From Giesbergeria sp. (lineage in GTDB: Bacteria; Pseudomonadota; Gammaproteobacteria; Burkholderiales; Burkholderiaceae_C): 64,000 bases of DNA. How positions within the stretch are numbered: the stretch's first letter is position 1; each line of letters opens with the position of its first letter. The translations under genes and the position numbers were made by a program. The notes beneath the pieces are model-generated. The model worked only from the letters and a program-made list of their open reading frames with translations. It did not search any database and had not been told where the DNA came from. Positions 10,484 through 20,759 of the stretch are shown piece by piece. Where the stretch lies: positions 1 to 64,000 of the forward strand of contig JAKLLE010000003.1 of the NCBI GenBank assembly GCA_023150295.1, given 5' to 3'.

Positions 10484-11032
10484 TCATCGCAAGGGCCCGA
10501 ACTGCAGGTGGCCCAATGCCATCAGCGCCACCTGCACCAGCACCAGCACCACCAGCGGGGACAGATCCACCCCGCCCACCAGTGGCAACACCCGGCGCAC
10601 GGGCCGCAGCAAGGGTTCGCTCAGGCGCGCAATCACGTCCGACACCGGCGAGTGCGCTTGCACCCACGAGAGCACGGCATAGGCAATGAGCAATCCCGCC
10701 ATGCCCGTGAGCGCAACGCGCACCATGCCAAACACCGCCAGCCAGGGCAGCCACTGCCAACCCGTGCCCGCACCAAAGAGCAGCCACAACAACAGGTACT
10801 GCACCAGCTCCACCGCCAAGGCAGCGAGCAGGCTGGCCAGATCCAGGCGCCCCACCAGGGCAATGGCACGACGCAAGGGCAGCACCAGCCAGTCGGACAG
10901 CGCAAACACCAGGCGCCCCACGGGGTTGGAGAAAGGGATGCGCTGCCACTGCATGTAGATGCGCAGCAGGCACATGCCACACAGCAGGCCTGCCACCACG
11001 TCGAGCAAAAAAGTAACAATCTGATGGAGCAT
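10484..11032 (-). CDS. YggT family inner-membrane protein
   Basis: A 182-residue protein with two YggT repeats, each of paired membrane helices followed by a conserved basic segment (PLRRAIALVGRLDLASLL and PLLRPVRRVLPLVGGVDLS). YggT proteins are linked to membrane or division functions and osmotic shock, but their biochemical role is unknown. The start at 11032 gives the conserved MLHQIVTFLLDV opening; a longer frame to 11065 is possible. It is divergent from the LON-domain gene with 56 bases between them. Confidence 0.9.
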   Translation of the reverse strand: MLHQIVTFLLDVVAGLLCGMCLLRIYMQWQRIPFSNPVGRLVFALSDWLVLPLRRAIALVGRLDLASLLAALAVELVQYLLLWLLFGAGTGWQWLPWLAVFGMVRVALTGMAGLLIAYAVLSWVQAHSPVSDVIARLSEPLLRPVRRVLPLVGGVDLSPLVVLVLVQVALMALGHLQFGPLR

Positions 11033-11088
11033 CGCTGGAATCCGTTCTTGACCGCACGGCGGCATGGGATGATAGCCCCTTCATTTCC

Positions 11089-11724
11089 ATGCCCCAGCCT
11101 CTGACCCTCACCAGCCTGCCGCTGTTTCCGCTGGCCGCCGTGCTTCTGCCCGGTGGCCACCTCGCCCTGCGCGTGTTCGAGGTGCGCTACCTCGACATGG
11201 TGCGCAAATGCCAACAAGCAGGCGCGCCGTTCGGCGTGGTCTGCCTGCGTAGCGGCAGCGAGGTGCGCAAGGCGGGCGCCCCACAAGAGCAACTGCACGC
11301 CGTGGGGACACTGGCCCGCATCACCCAACTGCAAAGTCCCCAACCTGCGCTGATCCACCTGGAATGCGAGGGCACCCAGCGCTTTCACATCCAGCGCAGC
11401 CATGTCCTGCCCCACGGCCTCTGGGTGGCCGATGTGCAGCTGCTGCCCGCAGACCACCCCACGGCAGTCCCCCCCCACCTGATGGTGGCCAGCGCGGCGC
11501 TGGCGCGGGTACTGGCCTCGTTACCCGAGCGGCCAGGCCACCGGCCGACCCCCCAGCCCACCGCAGACCAACTGGGCGACTGCGGCTGGGTGGCCAACCG
11601 TTGGTGTGAACTGCTGCCCGTTCCCCAAGAGCTGAAACAGCAGCTGATGCAACTGGACAACCCGCTGGTGCGGCTGGAGCTCGTGGCGGACGTGCTCGAC
11701 CGTACGGGCATTGCGCGGGCGTAG
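11089..11724 (+). CDS. LON N-terminal (substrate-binding) domain protein
   Basis: A 211-residue protein consisting of the LON substrate-recognition domain alone, without ATPase or protease parts. It opens LTSLPLFPLAAVLLPGGHLALRVFEVRYLDMV, the family signature over residues 7-38. Stand-alone LON-domain proteins are widespread; their role is undefined. The stop lies 23 bases before the polysaccharide cluster, so readthrough into it is possible. Confidence 0.88.
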   Translation: MPQPLTLTSLPLFPLAAVLLPGGHLALRVFEVRYLDMVRKCQQAGAPFGVVCLRSGSEVRKAGAPQEQLHAVGTLARITQLQSPQPALIHLECEGTQRFHIQRSHVLPHGLWVADVQLLPADHPTAVPPHLMVASAALARVLASLPERPGHRPTPQPTADQLGDCGWVANRWCELLPVPQELKQQLMQLDNPLVRLELVADVLDRTGIARA

Positions 11725-11746
11725 CACACACCACACGCAGCCAGCC

Positions 11747-13660
11747 ATGTCCAGCACCTTGCCCACCCGCATCCTGCTATGGCCCCGCAACGCCAAGCGC
11801 CTGGTGGTGGTGGCCCTGGACGCAGGCATGGGCCTGCTCGCCATGTGGCTGGCCTTCACATTGCGGCTCGAAACACTGCACCGCCCCGAAGGGCTTCAGT
11901 GGCTGGTCTATGCACTGGGGCCGCTGCTCGCATTTCCCATTTTTGTGAACCTGGGGCTCTACCGCGCCATCTTCCGCTACACCGGCATTCGCGCGCTCAT
12001 CACCACGGGCCGGGCCGTCGCCTGGTATGGCGCGCTGCTGCTGGCCATTCTGTTGCTGGCCCAGTGGGAGGGCGTGCCACGCAGCGTGGGTATCCTGCAG
12101 CCATTGATTTTTCTGCTGCTGGTAGGCACCAGCCGTGCGCTGGGATGGCTGTGGCTGGCCGGCCAGCCAGGCGAGGCCCCACGCCATCTTCTGATCTACG
12201 GAGCAGGCAGCGCAGGCGCACAGACGGCAGCGGGTCTGGCGGGTATGCGCCAGTATGAGCTGGTGGGCTTTGTGGACGACGACCCGATCAAGGTGGGCCG
12301 CAGCATCAATGGTGTGCGCGTGTACGGCACGGACACCCTCCCCGACCTGGTGCAGCGCCTGGGCGTGACCGACATGCTGCTGGCCATGCCCAGCGCACAG
12401 CGCCAGCGCCGCCGCGCCATTCTGGAGGGCCTGCACAGGCTGCCACTGCGCATCCGCACGCTGCCAGGCCTGTCGGACCTGGCGAGTGGCCGCGTGACGG
12501 TGGCCGATTTCCAGGACTTGGGGCTGGAAGACCTCATCGGCCGCGAGCCCGTGGCCCCCTTGCCCGGCCTGCTGGGCCCTGCGCTTGCGGGCCAGGTAGT
12601 GCTGGTGACCGGGGCCGGAGGCAGCATCGGCAGCGAGCTGTGCCGCCAGATCGTGAACGAAGGCCCTGCGCAACTGCTGCTGGTGGAGCACAGCGAATAC
12701 GCGCTCTACGCCATCCACCACGAGCTGCAAACCCTGCGCGACCAGGGCGCACACCGCTGCGAACTGGTGCCCTTGCTGGCCAGTGCGTGCGATGCGCAGC
12801 GCATGCAGCACATTGGCGCGCAATACCGCCCGGCCCTTGTGTACCACGCCGCGGCCTACAAACACGTGCCCATGGTGGAAGCCAACGCGGGTGAAGGCGT
12901 GCTCAACAATGTGTTCGGTACCCTCACCATGGTGCAGATGGCCCTGCAGCATGGGGCACGGCATTTCGTGCTCATCTCCACCGACAAGGCCGTGCGCCCC
13001 ACCAATGTGATGGGGGCCAGCAAGCGCGTGGCCGAGTTGATCCTGCAGGCCGTGGCCGCAAGCCCCCAGCCTCCGTTCGGCCCAGCCACCGAGCAGACCC
13101 GTGCATGGCAATGCCCCACGCGTTTTTCCATGGTGCGCTTTGGCAATGTGCTGGGCTCCAGCGGCAGCGTGATCCCGCTGTTCCGGCAACAGATCGCTCA
13201 GGGCGGGCCCATCACCGTGACACACCCCGAAGTCACGCGCTACTTCATGACCATTCCCGAAGCCGCCCAACTGGTGCTGCAAGCAGGCGCATTGGCCGAA
13301 GGCGGCGACGTATTCCTGCTGGACATGGGCGAGCCCGTGCGCATCGCCGATCTGGCGCAGCGCATGGTCGCGCTGTCGGGCCTGACGGTACGTGACGCGG
13401 CACACCCACAGGGCGACATCGCCATCGAATTCACCGGCTTGCGCCCTGGTGAAAAGCTCTACGAAGAGCTGCTGATTGGTGACCATCCCCTGCCCACGTC
13501 GCACCCGCGCATCCTGCGCGCAAGGGAGGAGCATCTGCCCTGGCAAACGTTGCAGCCATGGCTGGAACGTCTGGAGAATGCAGCTCAGGCCGATGACAGC
13601 ACAGCCATCAAAGCCCTGCTGCACGGGCTTGTGCCCGGCTACCAGCCCCAGCAAGCATGA
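11747..13660 (+). CDS. Membrane-bound nucleotide-sugar 4,6-dehydratase (WbpM/CapD/PglF type)
   Basis: A 637-residue protein with four N-terminal membrane helices (about residues 17-135), a CoA-binding-like Rossmann domain (LIYGAGSAGAQTAAGL, near 150), and a C-terminal extended-SDR domain with VTGAGGSIGSELC (near 290). The active-site region LISTDKAVRPTNVMGASKR is of the family's type. It is expected to convert a UDP-N-acetyl-hexosamine to the 4-keto-6-deoxy sugar. An ATG at 11747 is preferred over a TTG at 11711. It overlaps the flippase gene by four bases. With the DegT aminotransferase and the PglC-like transferase it could make an amino-sugar primer. Confidence 0.93.
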   Translation: MSSTLPTRILLWPRNAKRLVVVALDAGMGLLAMWLAFTLRLETLHRPEGLQWLVYALGPLLAFPIFVNLGLYRAIFRYTGIRALITTGRAVAWYGALLLAILLLAQWEGVPRSVGILQPLIFLLLVGTSRALGWLWLAGQPGEAPRHLLIYGAGSAGAQTAAGLAGMRQYELVGFVDDDPIKVGRSINGVRVYGTDTLPDLVQRLGVTDMLLAMPSAQRQRRRAILEGLHRLPLRIRTLPGLSDLASGRVTVADFQDLGLEDLIGREPVAPLPGLLGPALAGQVVLVTGAGGSIGSELCRQIVNEGPAQLLLVEHSEYALYAIHHELQTLRDQGAHRCELVPLLASACDAQRMQHIGAQYRPALVYHAAAYKHVPMVEANAGEGVLNNVFGTLTMVQMALQHGARHFVLISTDKAVRPTNVMGASKRVAELILQAVAASPQPPFGPATEQTRAWQCPTRFSMVRFGNVLGSSGSVIPLFRQQIAQGGPITVTHPEVTRYFMTIPEAAQLVLQAGALAEGGDVFLLDMGEPVRIADLAQRMVALSGLTVRDAAHPQGDIAIEFTGLRPGEKLYEELLIGDHPLPTSHPRILRAREEHLPWQTLQPWLERLENAAQADDSTAIKALLHGLVPGYQPQQA

Positions 13661-14889
13661 GATCCACGATGCTGAAGGCGACGCTCACACTGCTGTCGGG
13701 CAGCGTGCTGGCGCATGCCTTACCCCTGGCCCTGGGGCCTGTGCTCACACGCCTTTATTCACCACAGGATTTCGGCCAGTTCGCCCTGCTATGGGCGGTG
13801 GCCAGCAACCTTGCCGTGGTGGTCTGTGCGCGCTATGACTTTGCCCTTCCGCTGGAGCCTCGGCCCCGGCGGGCCGCGCTGCTGATGGCGCTGTGCTTGC
13901 GCATTGCGGTGGCGGTCACGGCACTGTCCATGCCTGTGGGCCTGACGCTGTGGTGGTGGCAAGGGCTGGAGCAGGCCTGGCTGCTACCTCTGGCGGTGCT
14001 GGCCGCAGGCGGCGTGCAATGGCTGGGCCTGTGGGCCACACGCGGGCACCGCTTCGGGTTGCTCGCGACGGCACGCCTGGTGCAGCAGGGTGGAGCCGCG
14101 GTGATGCAGGTACTTCTGGGGCTGCTCAAACTCGGGCTGTGGGGACTGTGGCTGGGTCCCGTGCTGGCGGGTCTGGCAGCCACTTGGCTGCTGGCCCGGC
14201 CCGCACCGCAAGGGGGCTGGCGGCGCCTGCTGCGCCAACCACTGCGCCGCCTGCAAGCCATGGCCGCGCAGCACCGCGACTTTCCGTTGTACAACACGCC
14301 CCACGCTTTTGCAGGAGCGCTACAGGACACGCTGGCGCTGTTGTTGATTGCGGCATGGTCAGGCGATGCAGCGGCGGGCTTCTGGGCCCTGGCGCTGCGC
14401 TATCTCAAGGCCCCTGCCACCCTGTTGGGGGGCGCGCTGTCGCAGGCGCTGTACCCGCAGTTGGTGCACGCCCGCAGCGCTGCCGAGGCGCGTACGCTGG
14501 TACGCCGCACCATGCTGACGCTGGCCCTCATGGCCGCGCCCTTGGGGACCGCACTGCTGCTGTGGGGCCCCGCACTTTTCGCCTGGGCCTTTGGCGAGCA
14601 ATGGAGTGACACCGGCGTTCTGGCACGCGGGCTGGCGCTCTATATCGGCCTGCATTTCATCGCCTCGCCGCTCTCGGTGGTGACGCTCGCCTGGCGCGCC
14701 CAGCCCTGGGCGCTGCGTCTGGCGCTCGTCGGGCAGGTCGTGTTCTTCACTGGGCTGGCGGCAGGGCTTCACTGGGGCGGGCTCGCGGGCGCGGCCTGGG
14801 GCGTCTCGGCCGCGATGGCGGCGTACTTCCTCTACTATTTCCAAGCCCTTGCCTTCTGGAACGAAATTCCCCATGAGAGCCTTGCTTAA
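13657..14889 (+). CDS. Polysaccharide (O-unit) flippase, Wzx/RfbX-like
   Basis: A 410-residue integral membrane protein with about 12 predicted hydrophobic helices and the N-terminal motif LGPVLTRLYSPQDFGQFALLW (residues 27-47) typical of the oligosaccharide flippase superfamily. It would move lipid-linked oligosaccharide across the inner membrane. The ATG lies in the dehydratase stop (ATGA), and the end overlaps the acyltransferase by 17 bases. Confidence 0.88.
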   Translation: MRSTMLKATLTLLSGSVLAHALPLALGPVLTRLYSPQDFGQFALLWAVASNLAVVVCARYDFALPLEPRPRRAALLMALCLRIAVAVTALSMPVGLTLWWWQGLEQAWLLPLAVLAAGGVQWLGLWATRGHRFGLLATARLVQQGGAAVMQVLLGLLKLGLWGLWLGPVLAGLAATWLLARPAPQGGWRRLLRQPLRRLQAMAAQHRDFPLYNTPHAFAGALQDTLALLLIAAWSGDAAAGFWALALRYLKAPATLLGGALSQALYPQLVHARSAAEARTLVRRTMLTLALMAAPLGTALLLWGPALFAWAFGEQWSDTGVLARGLALYIGLHFIASPLSVVTLAWRAQPWALRLALVGQVVFFTGLAAGLHWGGLAGAAWGVSAAMAAYFLYYFQALAFWNEIPHESLA

Positions 14890-15475
14890 CCGCTGGCGCC
14901 GCTGGCTCTGGCGGCAGCTTTTCTACCGCATGGTGTTCGGCGAGCAAGGCCGTGCAGGCCAAGCGTTGCCCCACACGCGCATCGCACCCAGCACCTGCAT
15001 CGAGGGCGAGGCCGGACTGGAGCTGGCGGACCATGTGTTCATTGGCCAGTTCAACTTCCTCGACGCCACGGCCGGGCTGCGCATCGCCGAGGGGGTGCAG
15101 ATCACCAACTTCGTCAGCATCGTCACGCACAGCTCGCACCGCAGCATCCGGCTGCTCGGCCGCACCTACGCCAGCCGCCAGGGCGAGGTGCCCGGCTATG
15201 TGCGCGCCCCGGTCGAGATCGGGGCGTACAGCTTCATCGGCCCGCACAGCGTGGTCGAGGCGGGCAGCCGCATCGGCAAGGGCGTGGTGGTGTGTTCCCA
15301 CGCGCGCGTGCGCGGTGAAGTGCCGGATTTCGCCATCGTCGCCGGCTCACCCGCCGCCGTCATCGGCGACGTGCGCACGGGCGACGCCCGCCTGCTGGCG
15401 CAGCACCCCGAACTGGCACCCCACTACGCCGCCTGGGCGGGAGATTTGCCCCTGAAAGAGGCTAGGCATGGCTGA
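14873..15475 (+). CDS. Left-handed beta-helix acyltransferase
   Basis: A 200-residue hexapeptide-repeat acyltransferase, with repeat-like turns from residue 41 onward (IEGEAGLELADHVFIGQFNF) and the coil IEIGAYSFIGPHSVVEAGS near 117-135. The arrangement resembles WcaF/NodL-type O-acetyltransferases that decorate sugars from acetyl-CoA; the exact acceptor is unknown. The ATG at 14873 is chosen because MRALLNRWRRWLWRQLFYRM is a typical start; a longer frame begins at 14849. It overlaps both neighbours. Confidence 0.85.
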   Translation: MRALLNRWRRWLWRQLFYRMVFGEQGRAGQALPHTRIAPSTCIEGEAGLELADHVFIGQFNFLDATAGLRIAEGVQITNFVSIVTHSSHRSIRLLGRTYASRQGEVPGYVRAPVEIGAYSFIGPHSVVEAGSRIGKGVVVCSHARVRGEVPDFAIVAGSPAAVIGDVRTGDARLLAQHPELAPHYAAWAGDLPLKEARHG

Positions 15476-16523
15476 CGCACCCCACCTGTGCATGCTGGGC
15501 GACGCCAACAGCCCGCACACCAGGCGCTGGGCGCTGGAGATGCGCGCACGCGGCTGGCGCGTCTCCCTCGTCACCGCGCGGCCCGAGCCGCTCGATGGCG
15601 TGGAGCAGCGCATCCTGCCGCCGGTGCGGCGCCAGGCCGACTGGCTGCTGCGCGCCGGCGCTGCGCGCCGCCATGTGCGCGCGCTGGCGCCCGACATCGT
15701 GCACGCGCACTACCTCACCTCCTACGGCTACCTGGCCGCGCGCTGCGACCGCCACCCGCTGGTGATGACGGCCTGGGGCAGCGACCTGCTCGTCACGCCG
15801 CACACCCGGCCCTGGATGCGCTGGCTCACGGGCTGGATCCTGCGCCGCGCCGACCTTCTCACCGGCGACTCGGCCAGCCTCGTCGAGGCCGCGCGGCAGT
15901 ACCAGCCGCGCGCCCCAGTGCACGAGATCCACTGGGGCGTGGACCGCACGCGCTTCACCCCCGCGCCCTGGGAGCACAAGGACGGCCTGCACATCGTGAG
16001 CCTGCGCGCCTGGGAACCCAACTACCAGATCGCCACGCTGATCGACGCCTTCGCGCTGCTGCATCGGCAACTTCCGGGTGCACCGCTGCAGCTGCACCTG
16101 CTGGGCGGCGGCTCGCTCGAACCCACGCTGCGCGCCCAGGTCCAAGAGCTGGGCCTGGTGCCCAGCGTGACCTTCCATGGCCGCCTGGACGACGCGGGCA
16201 TGGCCGCCGTGCTGGCACGCTGCAAGATCTCGGTCAGCGCGCCCGCCAGCGACGCGACCTCCGTGGCCATGCTGGAGAGCATGGCCTGCGGTCTGGCCGT
16301 GGTGGCCAGCGACCTGCCCGCCAACCGGCAGTGGATCACTCCCGAACTGCTGGTGCCCGTGGGCGATGCGCAGGCGCTGGCCCTGGTGCTGCAACGGCTT
16401 GCCTGCGACGATGCACAGGCGCGCCAGGCGGGCGAGCGCAATGCCGAGCGCATCGCGCGGGACGGCGACCGCAAGGCGCAGATGGAGCGCATGGACCGGC
16501 TGTACCGGGAGCTTCTGCCATGA
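15468..16523 (+). CDS. Glycosyltransferase family 4
   Basis: A 351-residue GT-B glycosyltransferase. The N-terminal acceptor domain opens LCMLGDANSPHTRRWA. The GT4 donor domain carries LHLLGGGSLEPTLRAQ and the conserved acidic motif SDATSVAMLESMACGLAVV. It probably transfers one sugar of the repeat unit; donor and linkage cannot be read from sequence. It overlaps the acyltransferase by eight bases and the next glycosyltransferase by four. Confidence 0.92.
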   Translation: MADAPHLCMLGDANSPHTRRWALEMRARGWRVSLVTARPEPLDGVEQRILPPVRRQADWLLRAGAARRHVRALAPDIVHAHYLTSYGYLAARCDRHPLVMTAWGSDLLVTPHTRPWMRWLTGWILRRADLLTGDSASLVEAARQYQPRAPVHEIHWGVDRTRFTPAPWEHKDGLHIVSLRAWEPNYQIATLIDAFALLHRQLPGAPLQLHLLGGGSLEPTLRAQVQELGLVPSVTFHGRLDDAGMAAVLARCKISVSAPASDATSVAMLESMACGLAVVASDLPANRQWITPELLVPVGDAQALALVLQRLACDDAQARQAGERNAERIARDGDRKAQMERMDRLYRELLP

Positions 16524-17545
16524 CCGCCCCTGCCCCCCGCCTGCTCAGCGTGATCGCTCCTTGCCGCAACGAGGCCGCCTTCATCGACGCCTTCTGCGAC
16601 TCGGTGCTGCGCCAGCAGTTGCCCGAGGGCTGGCGCATGGAGGTGCTGATCGCCGACGGCCTGAGCGACGACGGCACGCGCGCGCGCCTGCAGGAGCGCT
16701 GCGCGCACGACGCGCGGCTGGTGCTGGTGGACAACCCGGGCCGCATCGTCTCCACCGGGCTCAACGCCTGCATCGCGCGCGCCCAGGGCGAAGTGGTTGC
16801 CCGGCTCGACATCCACACCCAGTTCGCGCCCGACTACCTGGCACGCTGCATCGACACGCTGGAACGCAGCGGCGCCGACAACGTGGGCGGCCCCTGGGTC
16901 GCGCAGGGCACCGGCGCCATGGGTGCGGCCATCGCGGCGGCCTTCCAGTGCCGCTGGGTGGTGGGCGGCGCGCGCTCGCGCGACCCGGCCTACGAGGGCG
17001 CGGTCGACACCGTGTACCTGGGCTGCTGGCGGCGCGAGGCGTTCGCGCGCTTCGGCCTGTTCGACGAGGCGCTGGTGCGCAACCAGGACGACGAGCACAA
17101 CCTGCGCCTGCGCCTGGGCGGCGGCCGCATCTGGCAGAGCGGCACGATCCGCTCGGTCTACCACCCGCGCGGCTCGCTGCGCCACCTCTACGCCCAGCAC
17201 CAGCAGTACGGCTACTGGCGGCCCTTCGTGGTGCGCAAGCACGGGCAGCCGGGTTCGCTGCGCCAGCTCGTGCCCGCGCTGTTCGTTGCCGCGCTCGCGC
17301 TCTGCGCCCTGCTGCTGCCCTGGACGCACTGGCCCGCCACGGCGCTGCTGGCGCTGTATGGCGCCTATCTGACGCTGGCGAGCGTGGCGGCGGCACGCGC
17401 CGCCGGGGCCTGGCGCCTGCTGCCGCGCCTGCCCGCCGTAATCGCTGCCTTCCACCTGGGCTACGGCTGGGGCACCTGGCAGGGCCTGTGGGATGTGCTG
17501 CGCAAGCGCACGCCGGCGCAGCGTTTTGCGAGGATCACGCGATGA
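16520..17545 (+). CDS. Glycosyltransferase family 2 (ExoA-like)
   Basis: A 341-residue GT2 with the GT-A core LLSVIAPCRNEAAFIDAF at the N-terminus, GLSDDGT near residue 52, and ARLDIHTQF in the metal-binding position. The pattern VDTVYLGCWRREAF and FDEALVRNQDDEHNLRLR matches succinoglycan ExoA-type enzymes. The C-terminal 100 residues hold two or three membrane helices. The start overlaps the previous stop (ATGA), and the end overlaps the methyltransferase (ATGA). Confidence 0.9.
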   Translation: MTAPAPRLLSVIAPCRNEAAFIDAFCDSVLRQQLPEGWRMEVLIADGLSDDGTRARLQERCAHDARLVLVDNPGRIVSTGLNACIARAQGEVVARLDIHTQFAPDYLARCIDTLERSGADNVGGPWVAQGTGAMGAAIAAAFQCRWVVGGARSRDPAYEGAVDTVYLGCWRREAFARFGLFDEALVRNQDDEHNLRLRLGGGRIWQSGTIRSVYHPRGSLRHLYAQHQQYGYWRPFVVRKHGQPGSLRQLVPALFVAALALCALLLPWTHWPATALLALYGAYLTLASVAAARAAGAWRLLPRLPAVIAAFHLGYGWGTWQGLWDVLRKRTPAQRFARITR

Positions 17546-18240
17546 GCACGCCCGAGACCCGCGCCGTGCAGGCACGCTACGCGCGCCGCGACAGCGAAGC
17601 CGATGCAAACCGCTACAGCCTGTACGCCAACGCGGCCGCCCTGCAGGCACAGCAGGAGCGCTTACGCGCCATGGCGCACCTGTGGCGCGCCCATGGCTGG
17701 GCCAACCTGGCCGACCGCCCCCTGCTCGAAGTGGGCTGCGGCAGCGGCGGCAATCTGCTGGACCTGCTGCGCCTGGGCGCCACGCCCACGCAGTTGACCG
17801 GCATCGAGTTGCTGCCCGAACGCGCCGCCGCCGCGCGCGCCGTGCTGCCCGGTGGGGTGGCCGTCCTCGAAGGCGACGCCTGCGCGGCCCCGGTCGAAGC
17901 CGCCAGCCAGCAGGCCGTGCTGGCCTTCACCGTGTTCAGCTCGCTGCTCGACCCCGGCTACCGGCAGCAGTTCGCGCAAACGCTGTGGCGCTGGGTGGCG
18001 CCGGGCGGCGGAGTGCTGGTCTATGACTTTGTGGTGAACAACCCGCACAATCCCGATGTGCGCAAAGTCCCGCCGGACGAACTGCGCATCTTGTTTCCCG
18101 ACGCCAGGCTGCACGCGCTGCGACTCACCCTGGCGCCGCCCCTCGCGCGGCGCCTGCCAGCGGCGCTGATCGCCCCCGCCGCGCGCCTGGCGCCCTTTTT
18201 ACGTACGCACCGCCTGACCTGGGCGGTCAAACCCCTGTGA
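17542..18240 (+). CDS. Class I SAM-dependent methyltransferase
   Basis: A 232-residue methyltransferase with motif [17 protein letters not shown] (residues 53-68), followed by [15 protein letters not shown] and a [13 protein letters not shown] post-core strand. Given its position between glycosyltransferases and ugd it probably methylates the glycan or its lipid-linked precursor. It starts in the GT2 stop codon and ends 10 bases before ugd. Confidence 0.9.
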   Translation: MSTPETRAVQARYARRDSEADANRYSLYANAAALQAQQERLRAMAHLWRAHGWANLADRPLLEVGCGSGGNLLDLLRLGATPTQLTGIELLPERAAAARAVLPGGVAVLEGDACAAPVEAASQQAVLAFTVFSSLLDPGYRQQFAQTLWRWVAPGGGVLVYDFVVNNPHNPDVRKVPPDELRILFPDARLHALRLTLAPPLARRLPAALIAPAARLAPFLRTHRLTWAVKPL

Positions 18241-18250
18241 ACGCTGCCCC

Positions 18251-19600
18251 ATGAAAATCACCGTCGTCGGAACCGGATACGTGGGCCTGGTCACGGGCGC
18301 CTGCCTCGCGGAGATGGGCAACCAGGTGGTCTGCCTGGACCGCGACCCCGAGCGCATCGCCACGCTGCAGAATGGCCAGCTGCCCATCCACGAGCCCGGC
18401 CTGCTCGATATCGTGCTGCGCAACACCCGCAGCGGGCGCTTGGTTTTCACCGGCGACGTGGACCATGCCGTGGCGCATGGCCGCGTGCAGTTCATCGCCG
18501 TGGGCACGCCTGCGGGCGAAGATGGCTCGGCCGATCTGCAGCATGTGCTCGCAGCCGCACGCGCCATTGCCGAACGCATGCAGGAGCCCCGGCTCATCGT
18601 CAACAAGAGCACCGTGCCCGTGGGCACCGCCGACCGCGTGCGCGAGCTGGTGGCGCAGGTGCTGCAGGCGCGCGGCATACCGGCGCTGGCGTTCTCGGTG
18701 GCGTCGAACCCCGAGTTCCTCAAGGAAGGCTCGGCCGTACAGGACTTCACCCGCCCGGACCGCGTGGTGGTCGGCGCCGACGACCCCCAGGCCGCCCAGA
18801 CGCTGCACCAGCTCTATGCGCCCTTCATGCGCAACCGCGACCGCCTGATCGTGATGGACGTGCGCAGCGCCGAATTCACCAAGTACGCCGCCAACGCCAT
18901 GCTGGCCACGCGCATCAGCTTCATGAACGAGCTGGCCCTGCTGGCCGAGACACTGGGTGCCGACATCGAGCAGGTACGCACCGGCATCGGCACCGACCCG
19001 CGCATCGGCACGCATTTCCTCTACGCGGGCACGGGCTATGGCGGGTCCTGCTTTCCCAAGGACGTGAAGGCCCTGATTCACACCGCGCACGAGGCCGGGC
19101 AGGACCTGCGCATTCTGCAGGCCGTGGAAGCCGTGAACGAGCGCCAGAAGCAGGTGCTGGTGGACAAGATCGTGGCCCGCTTCGGGCTCGACCTGCGCGG
19201 CCGGCGCTTTGCGCTCTGGGGCCTGGCCTTCAAGCCGGGCACGGACGACATGCGCGAGGCACCGAGCCTGACCCTCATCGACCGCCTGCTGGCCCTGGGC
19301 GCCGAAGTCGCCGCGTACGACCCCGTGGCGCTGGCGCAGGCGCACATCGCGCTGGGCGAGCGCGCGGGCCTGCGCCTGCTGGACCAGGCCGATGCCGTGC
19401 TCGAAGGTGCGGATGCCCTCGTCATCGTGACCGAATGGAAGGAGTTCCGCAGCCCCGACTTCGCCCATCTGGCCGCCACGCTGCGCCAGCCGGTCATCTT
19501 CGACGGCCGCAATCTGTTCGAACCTGCCGCTATGCGCGCGCTGAACATCGAATACCACGCCATCGGCCGTGGCGCCCCCCTGAACGACCACCATGCCTGA
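18251..19600 (+). CDS. UDP-glucose 6-dehydrogenase
   Basis: A 449-residue enzyme oxidising UDP-glucose to UDP-glucuronate with two NAD+. The N-terminal Rossmann motif is [19 protein letters not shown], and the active-site cysteine is Cys267 in [23 protein letters not shown] (152-166) and the C-terminal UDP-binding domain are present. It provides a uronic acid donor, so the cluster product is probably acidic. A UDP-ManNAc dehydrogenase is less likely given the motif set. It overlaps the aminotransferase by eight bases. Confidence 0.93.
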   Translation: MKITVVGTGYVGLVTGACLAEMGNQVVCLDRDPERIATLQNGQLPIHEPGLLDIVLRNTRSGRLVFTGDVDHAVAHGRVQFIAVGTPAGEDGSADLQHVLAAARAIAERMQEPRLIVNKSTVPVGTADRVRELVAQVLQARGIPALAFSVASNPEFLKEGSAVQDFTRPDRVVVGADDPQAAQTLHQLYAPFMRNRDRLIVMDVRSAEFTKYAANAMLATRISFMNELALLAETLGADIEQVRTGIGTDPRIGTHFLYAGTGYGGSCFPKDVKALIHTAHEAGQDLRILQAVEAVNERQKQVLVDKIVARFGLDLRGRRFALWGLAFKPGTDDMREAPSLTLIDRLLALGAEVAAYDPVALAQAHIALGERAGLRLLDQADAVLEGADALVIVTEWKEFRSPDFAHLAATLRQPVIFDGRNLFEPAAMRALNIEYHAIGRGAPLNDHHA

Positions 19601-20759
19601 GACCGCCACTCCCTTCCTCCCCTTCGCCCGCCCCGACATCGGCGACGCTGAGATCGCTGCAGTCACCGAGGCCTTGCGCTCAGGCTGGGTCACCACCGGC
19701 CCCAAGGCTCGCGCTTTCGAGCAAGCCTTCACCGACTTCCTGGGCGGCGACGGGCTGCAGAGCATCGCCGTCAACTCCGCCACGGCCGGCCTGCACCTGG
19801 CGCTGGAGGCCCTGGGCATCGGTCCGGCCGACGAGGTGATCGCGCCCACACTGACCTTCACCGCCACCGTGGAGGTGGTGCGCTACCTGGGTGCCGACCC
19901 CGTGCTGGTGGACGTGGATCCGGTGACGCTGAACATCGACCCCGAGAAGATTCGCGCTGCCATCACCCCACGGACCAAGGCCATCATGCCGGTGCACTAC
20001 GGGGGCCTGGCCTGCGACATGGACGCCATTCTGGCCATCGCGCGCGCGCATGGCCTGAAAGTGGTGGAGGACGCCGCGCACGCCCTGCCCACCACCTGGC
20101 AGGGCCGGCTGGTGGGGCAGCTCGACTCCGACGTGACGGTGTTCAGCTTCTACGCCAACAAAACCATCACCACCGGCGAGGGCGGCATGGCCGTGACGCG
20201 TGATCCGAAACTGGCCGAGCGCATGCGCGTGATGCGCCTGCACGGCATGAGCCGCGACGCCTTCGACCGCTTCACCTCCAAGACGCCCGCCTGGAATTAC
20301 GAGGTGGTGGCCCCCGGCTTCAAGTACAACCTGACCGACACCGCCGCAGCCCTGGGCCTGGTGCAGTTGCAGCGCCTGCCGCAGTTCGTGCAGCGGCGCG
20401 AAACCCTGGCGCAGCGCTACCACACTCAACTGGCGGGCCTGCCCCTGGTGCTGCCTGCCTGCGCACCGGCGGGCGATGTGCACGCCTGGCACCTGTACGT
20501 GGTACGTCTGGCGCCGGGCGCACGCCTGGGGCGCGATGCGCTGATCCAGGCCCTGTCGGACCGCGGCATTGGCACCAGCGTGCACTATGTGCCGCTGCAC
20601 CGCCACCCCTACTGGCGCGACCGCTATCAATTGCGCGCAGAGCAGTTTCCGCATGCCGATGCGGCCTACCAGGCCATGATCAGCCTGCCGCTGTTCACGG
20701 CCATGCAGGACTGCGACCAGGACCGCGTGATCGCTGCGCTGCAGGAGGAGCTGGGCTGA
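19593..20759 (+). CDS. DegT/DnrJ/EryC1/StrS-family sugar aminotransferase
   Basis: A 388-residue PLP aminotransferase. The PLP lysine is Lys190 in [15 protein letters not shown]. The opening [16 protein letters not shown] and the [10 protein letters not shown] stretch are typical. Family members add an amino group to the 4-keto sugar made by dehydratases such as the one at the head of this cluster, so a PglE/WbpE-like step is the natural inference. It overlaps the downstream transferase by one base (TGATG). Confidence 0.92.
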   Translation: MPETATPFLPFARPDIGDAEIAAVTEALRSGWVTTGPKARAFEQAFTDFLGGDGLQSIAVNSATAGLHLALEALGIGPADEVIAPTLTFTATVEVVRYLGADPVLVDVDPVTLNIDPEKIRAAITPRTKAIMPVHYGGLACDMDAILAIARAHGLKVVEDAAHALPTTWQGRLVGQLDSDVTVFSFYANKTITTGEGGMAVTRDPKLAERMRVMRLHGMSRDAFDRFTSKTPAWNYEVVAPGFKYNLTDTAAALGLVQLQRLPQFVQRRETLAQRYHTQLAGLPLVLPACAPAGDVHAWHLYVVRLAPGARLGRDALIQALSDRGIGTSVHYVPLHRHPYWRDRYQLRAEQFPHADAAYQAMISLPLFTAMQDCDQDRVIAALQEELG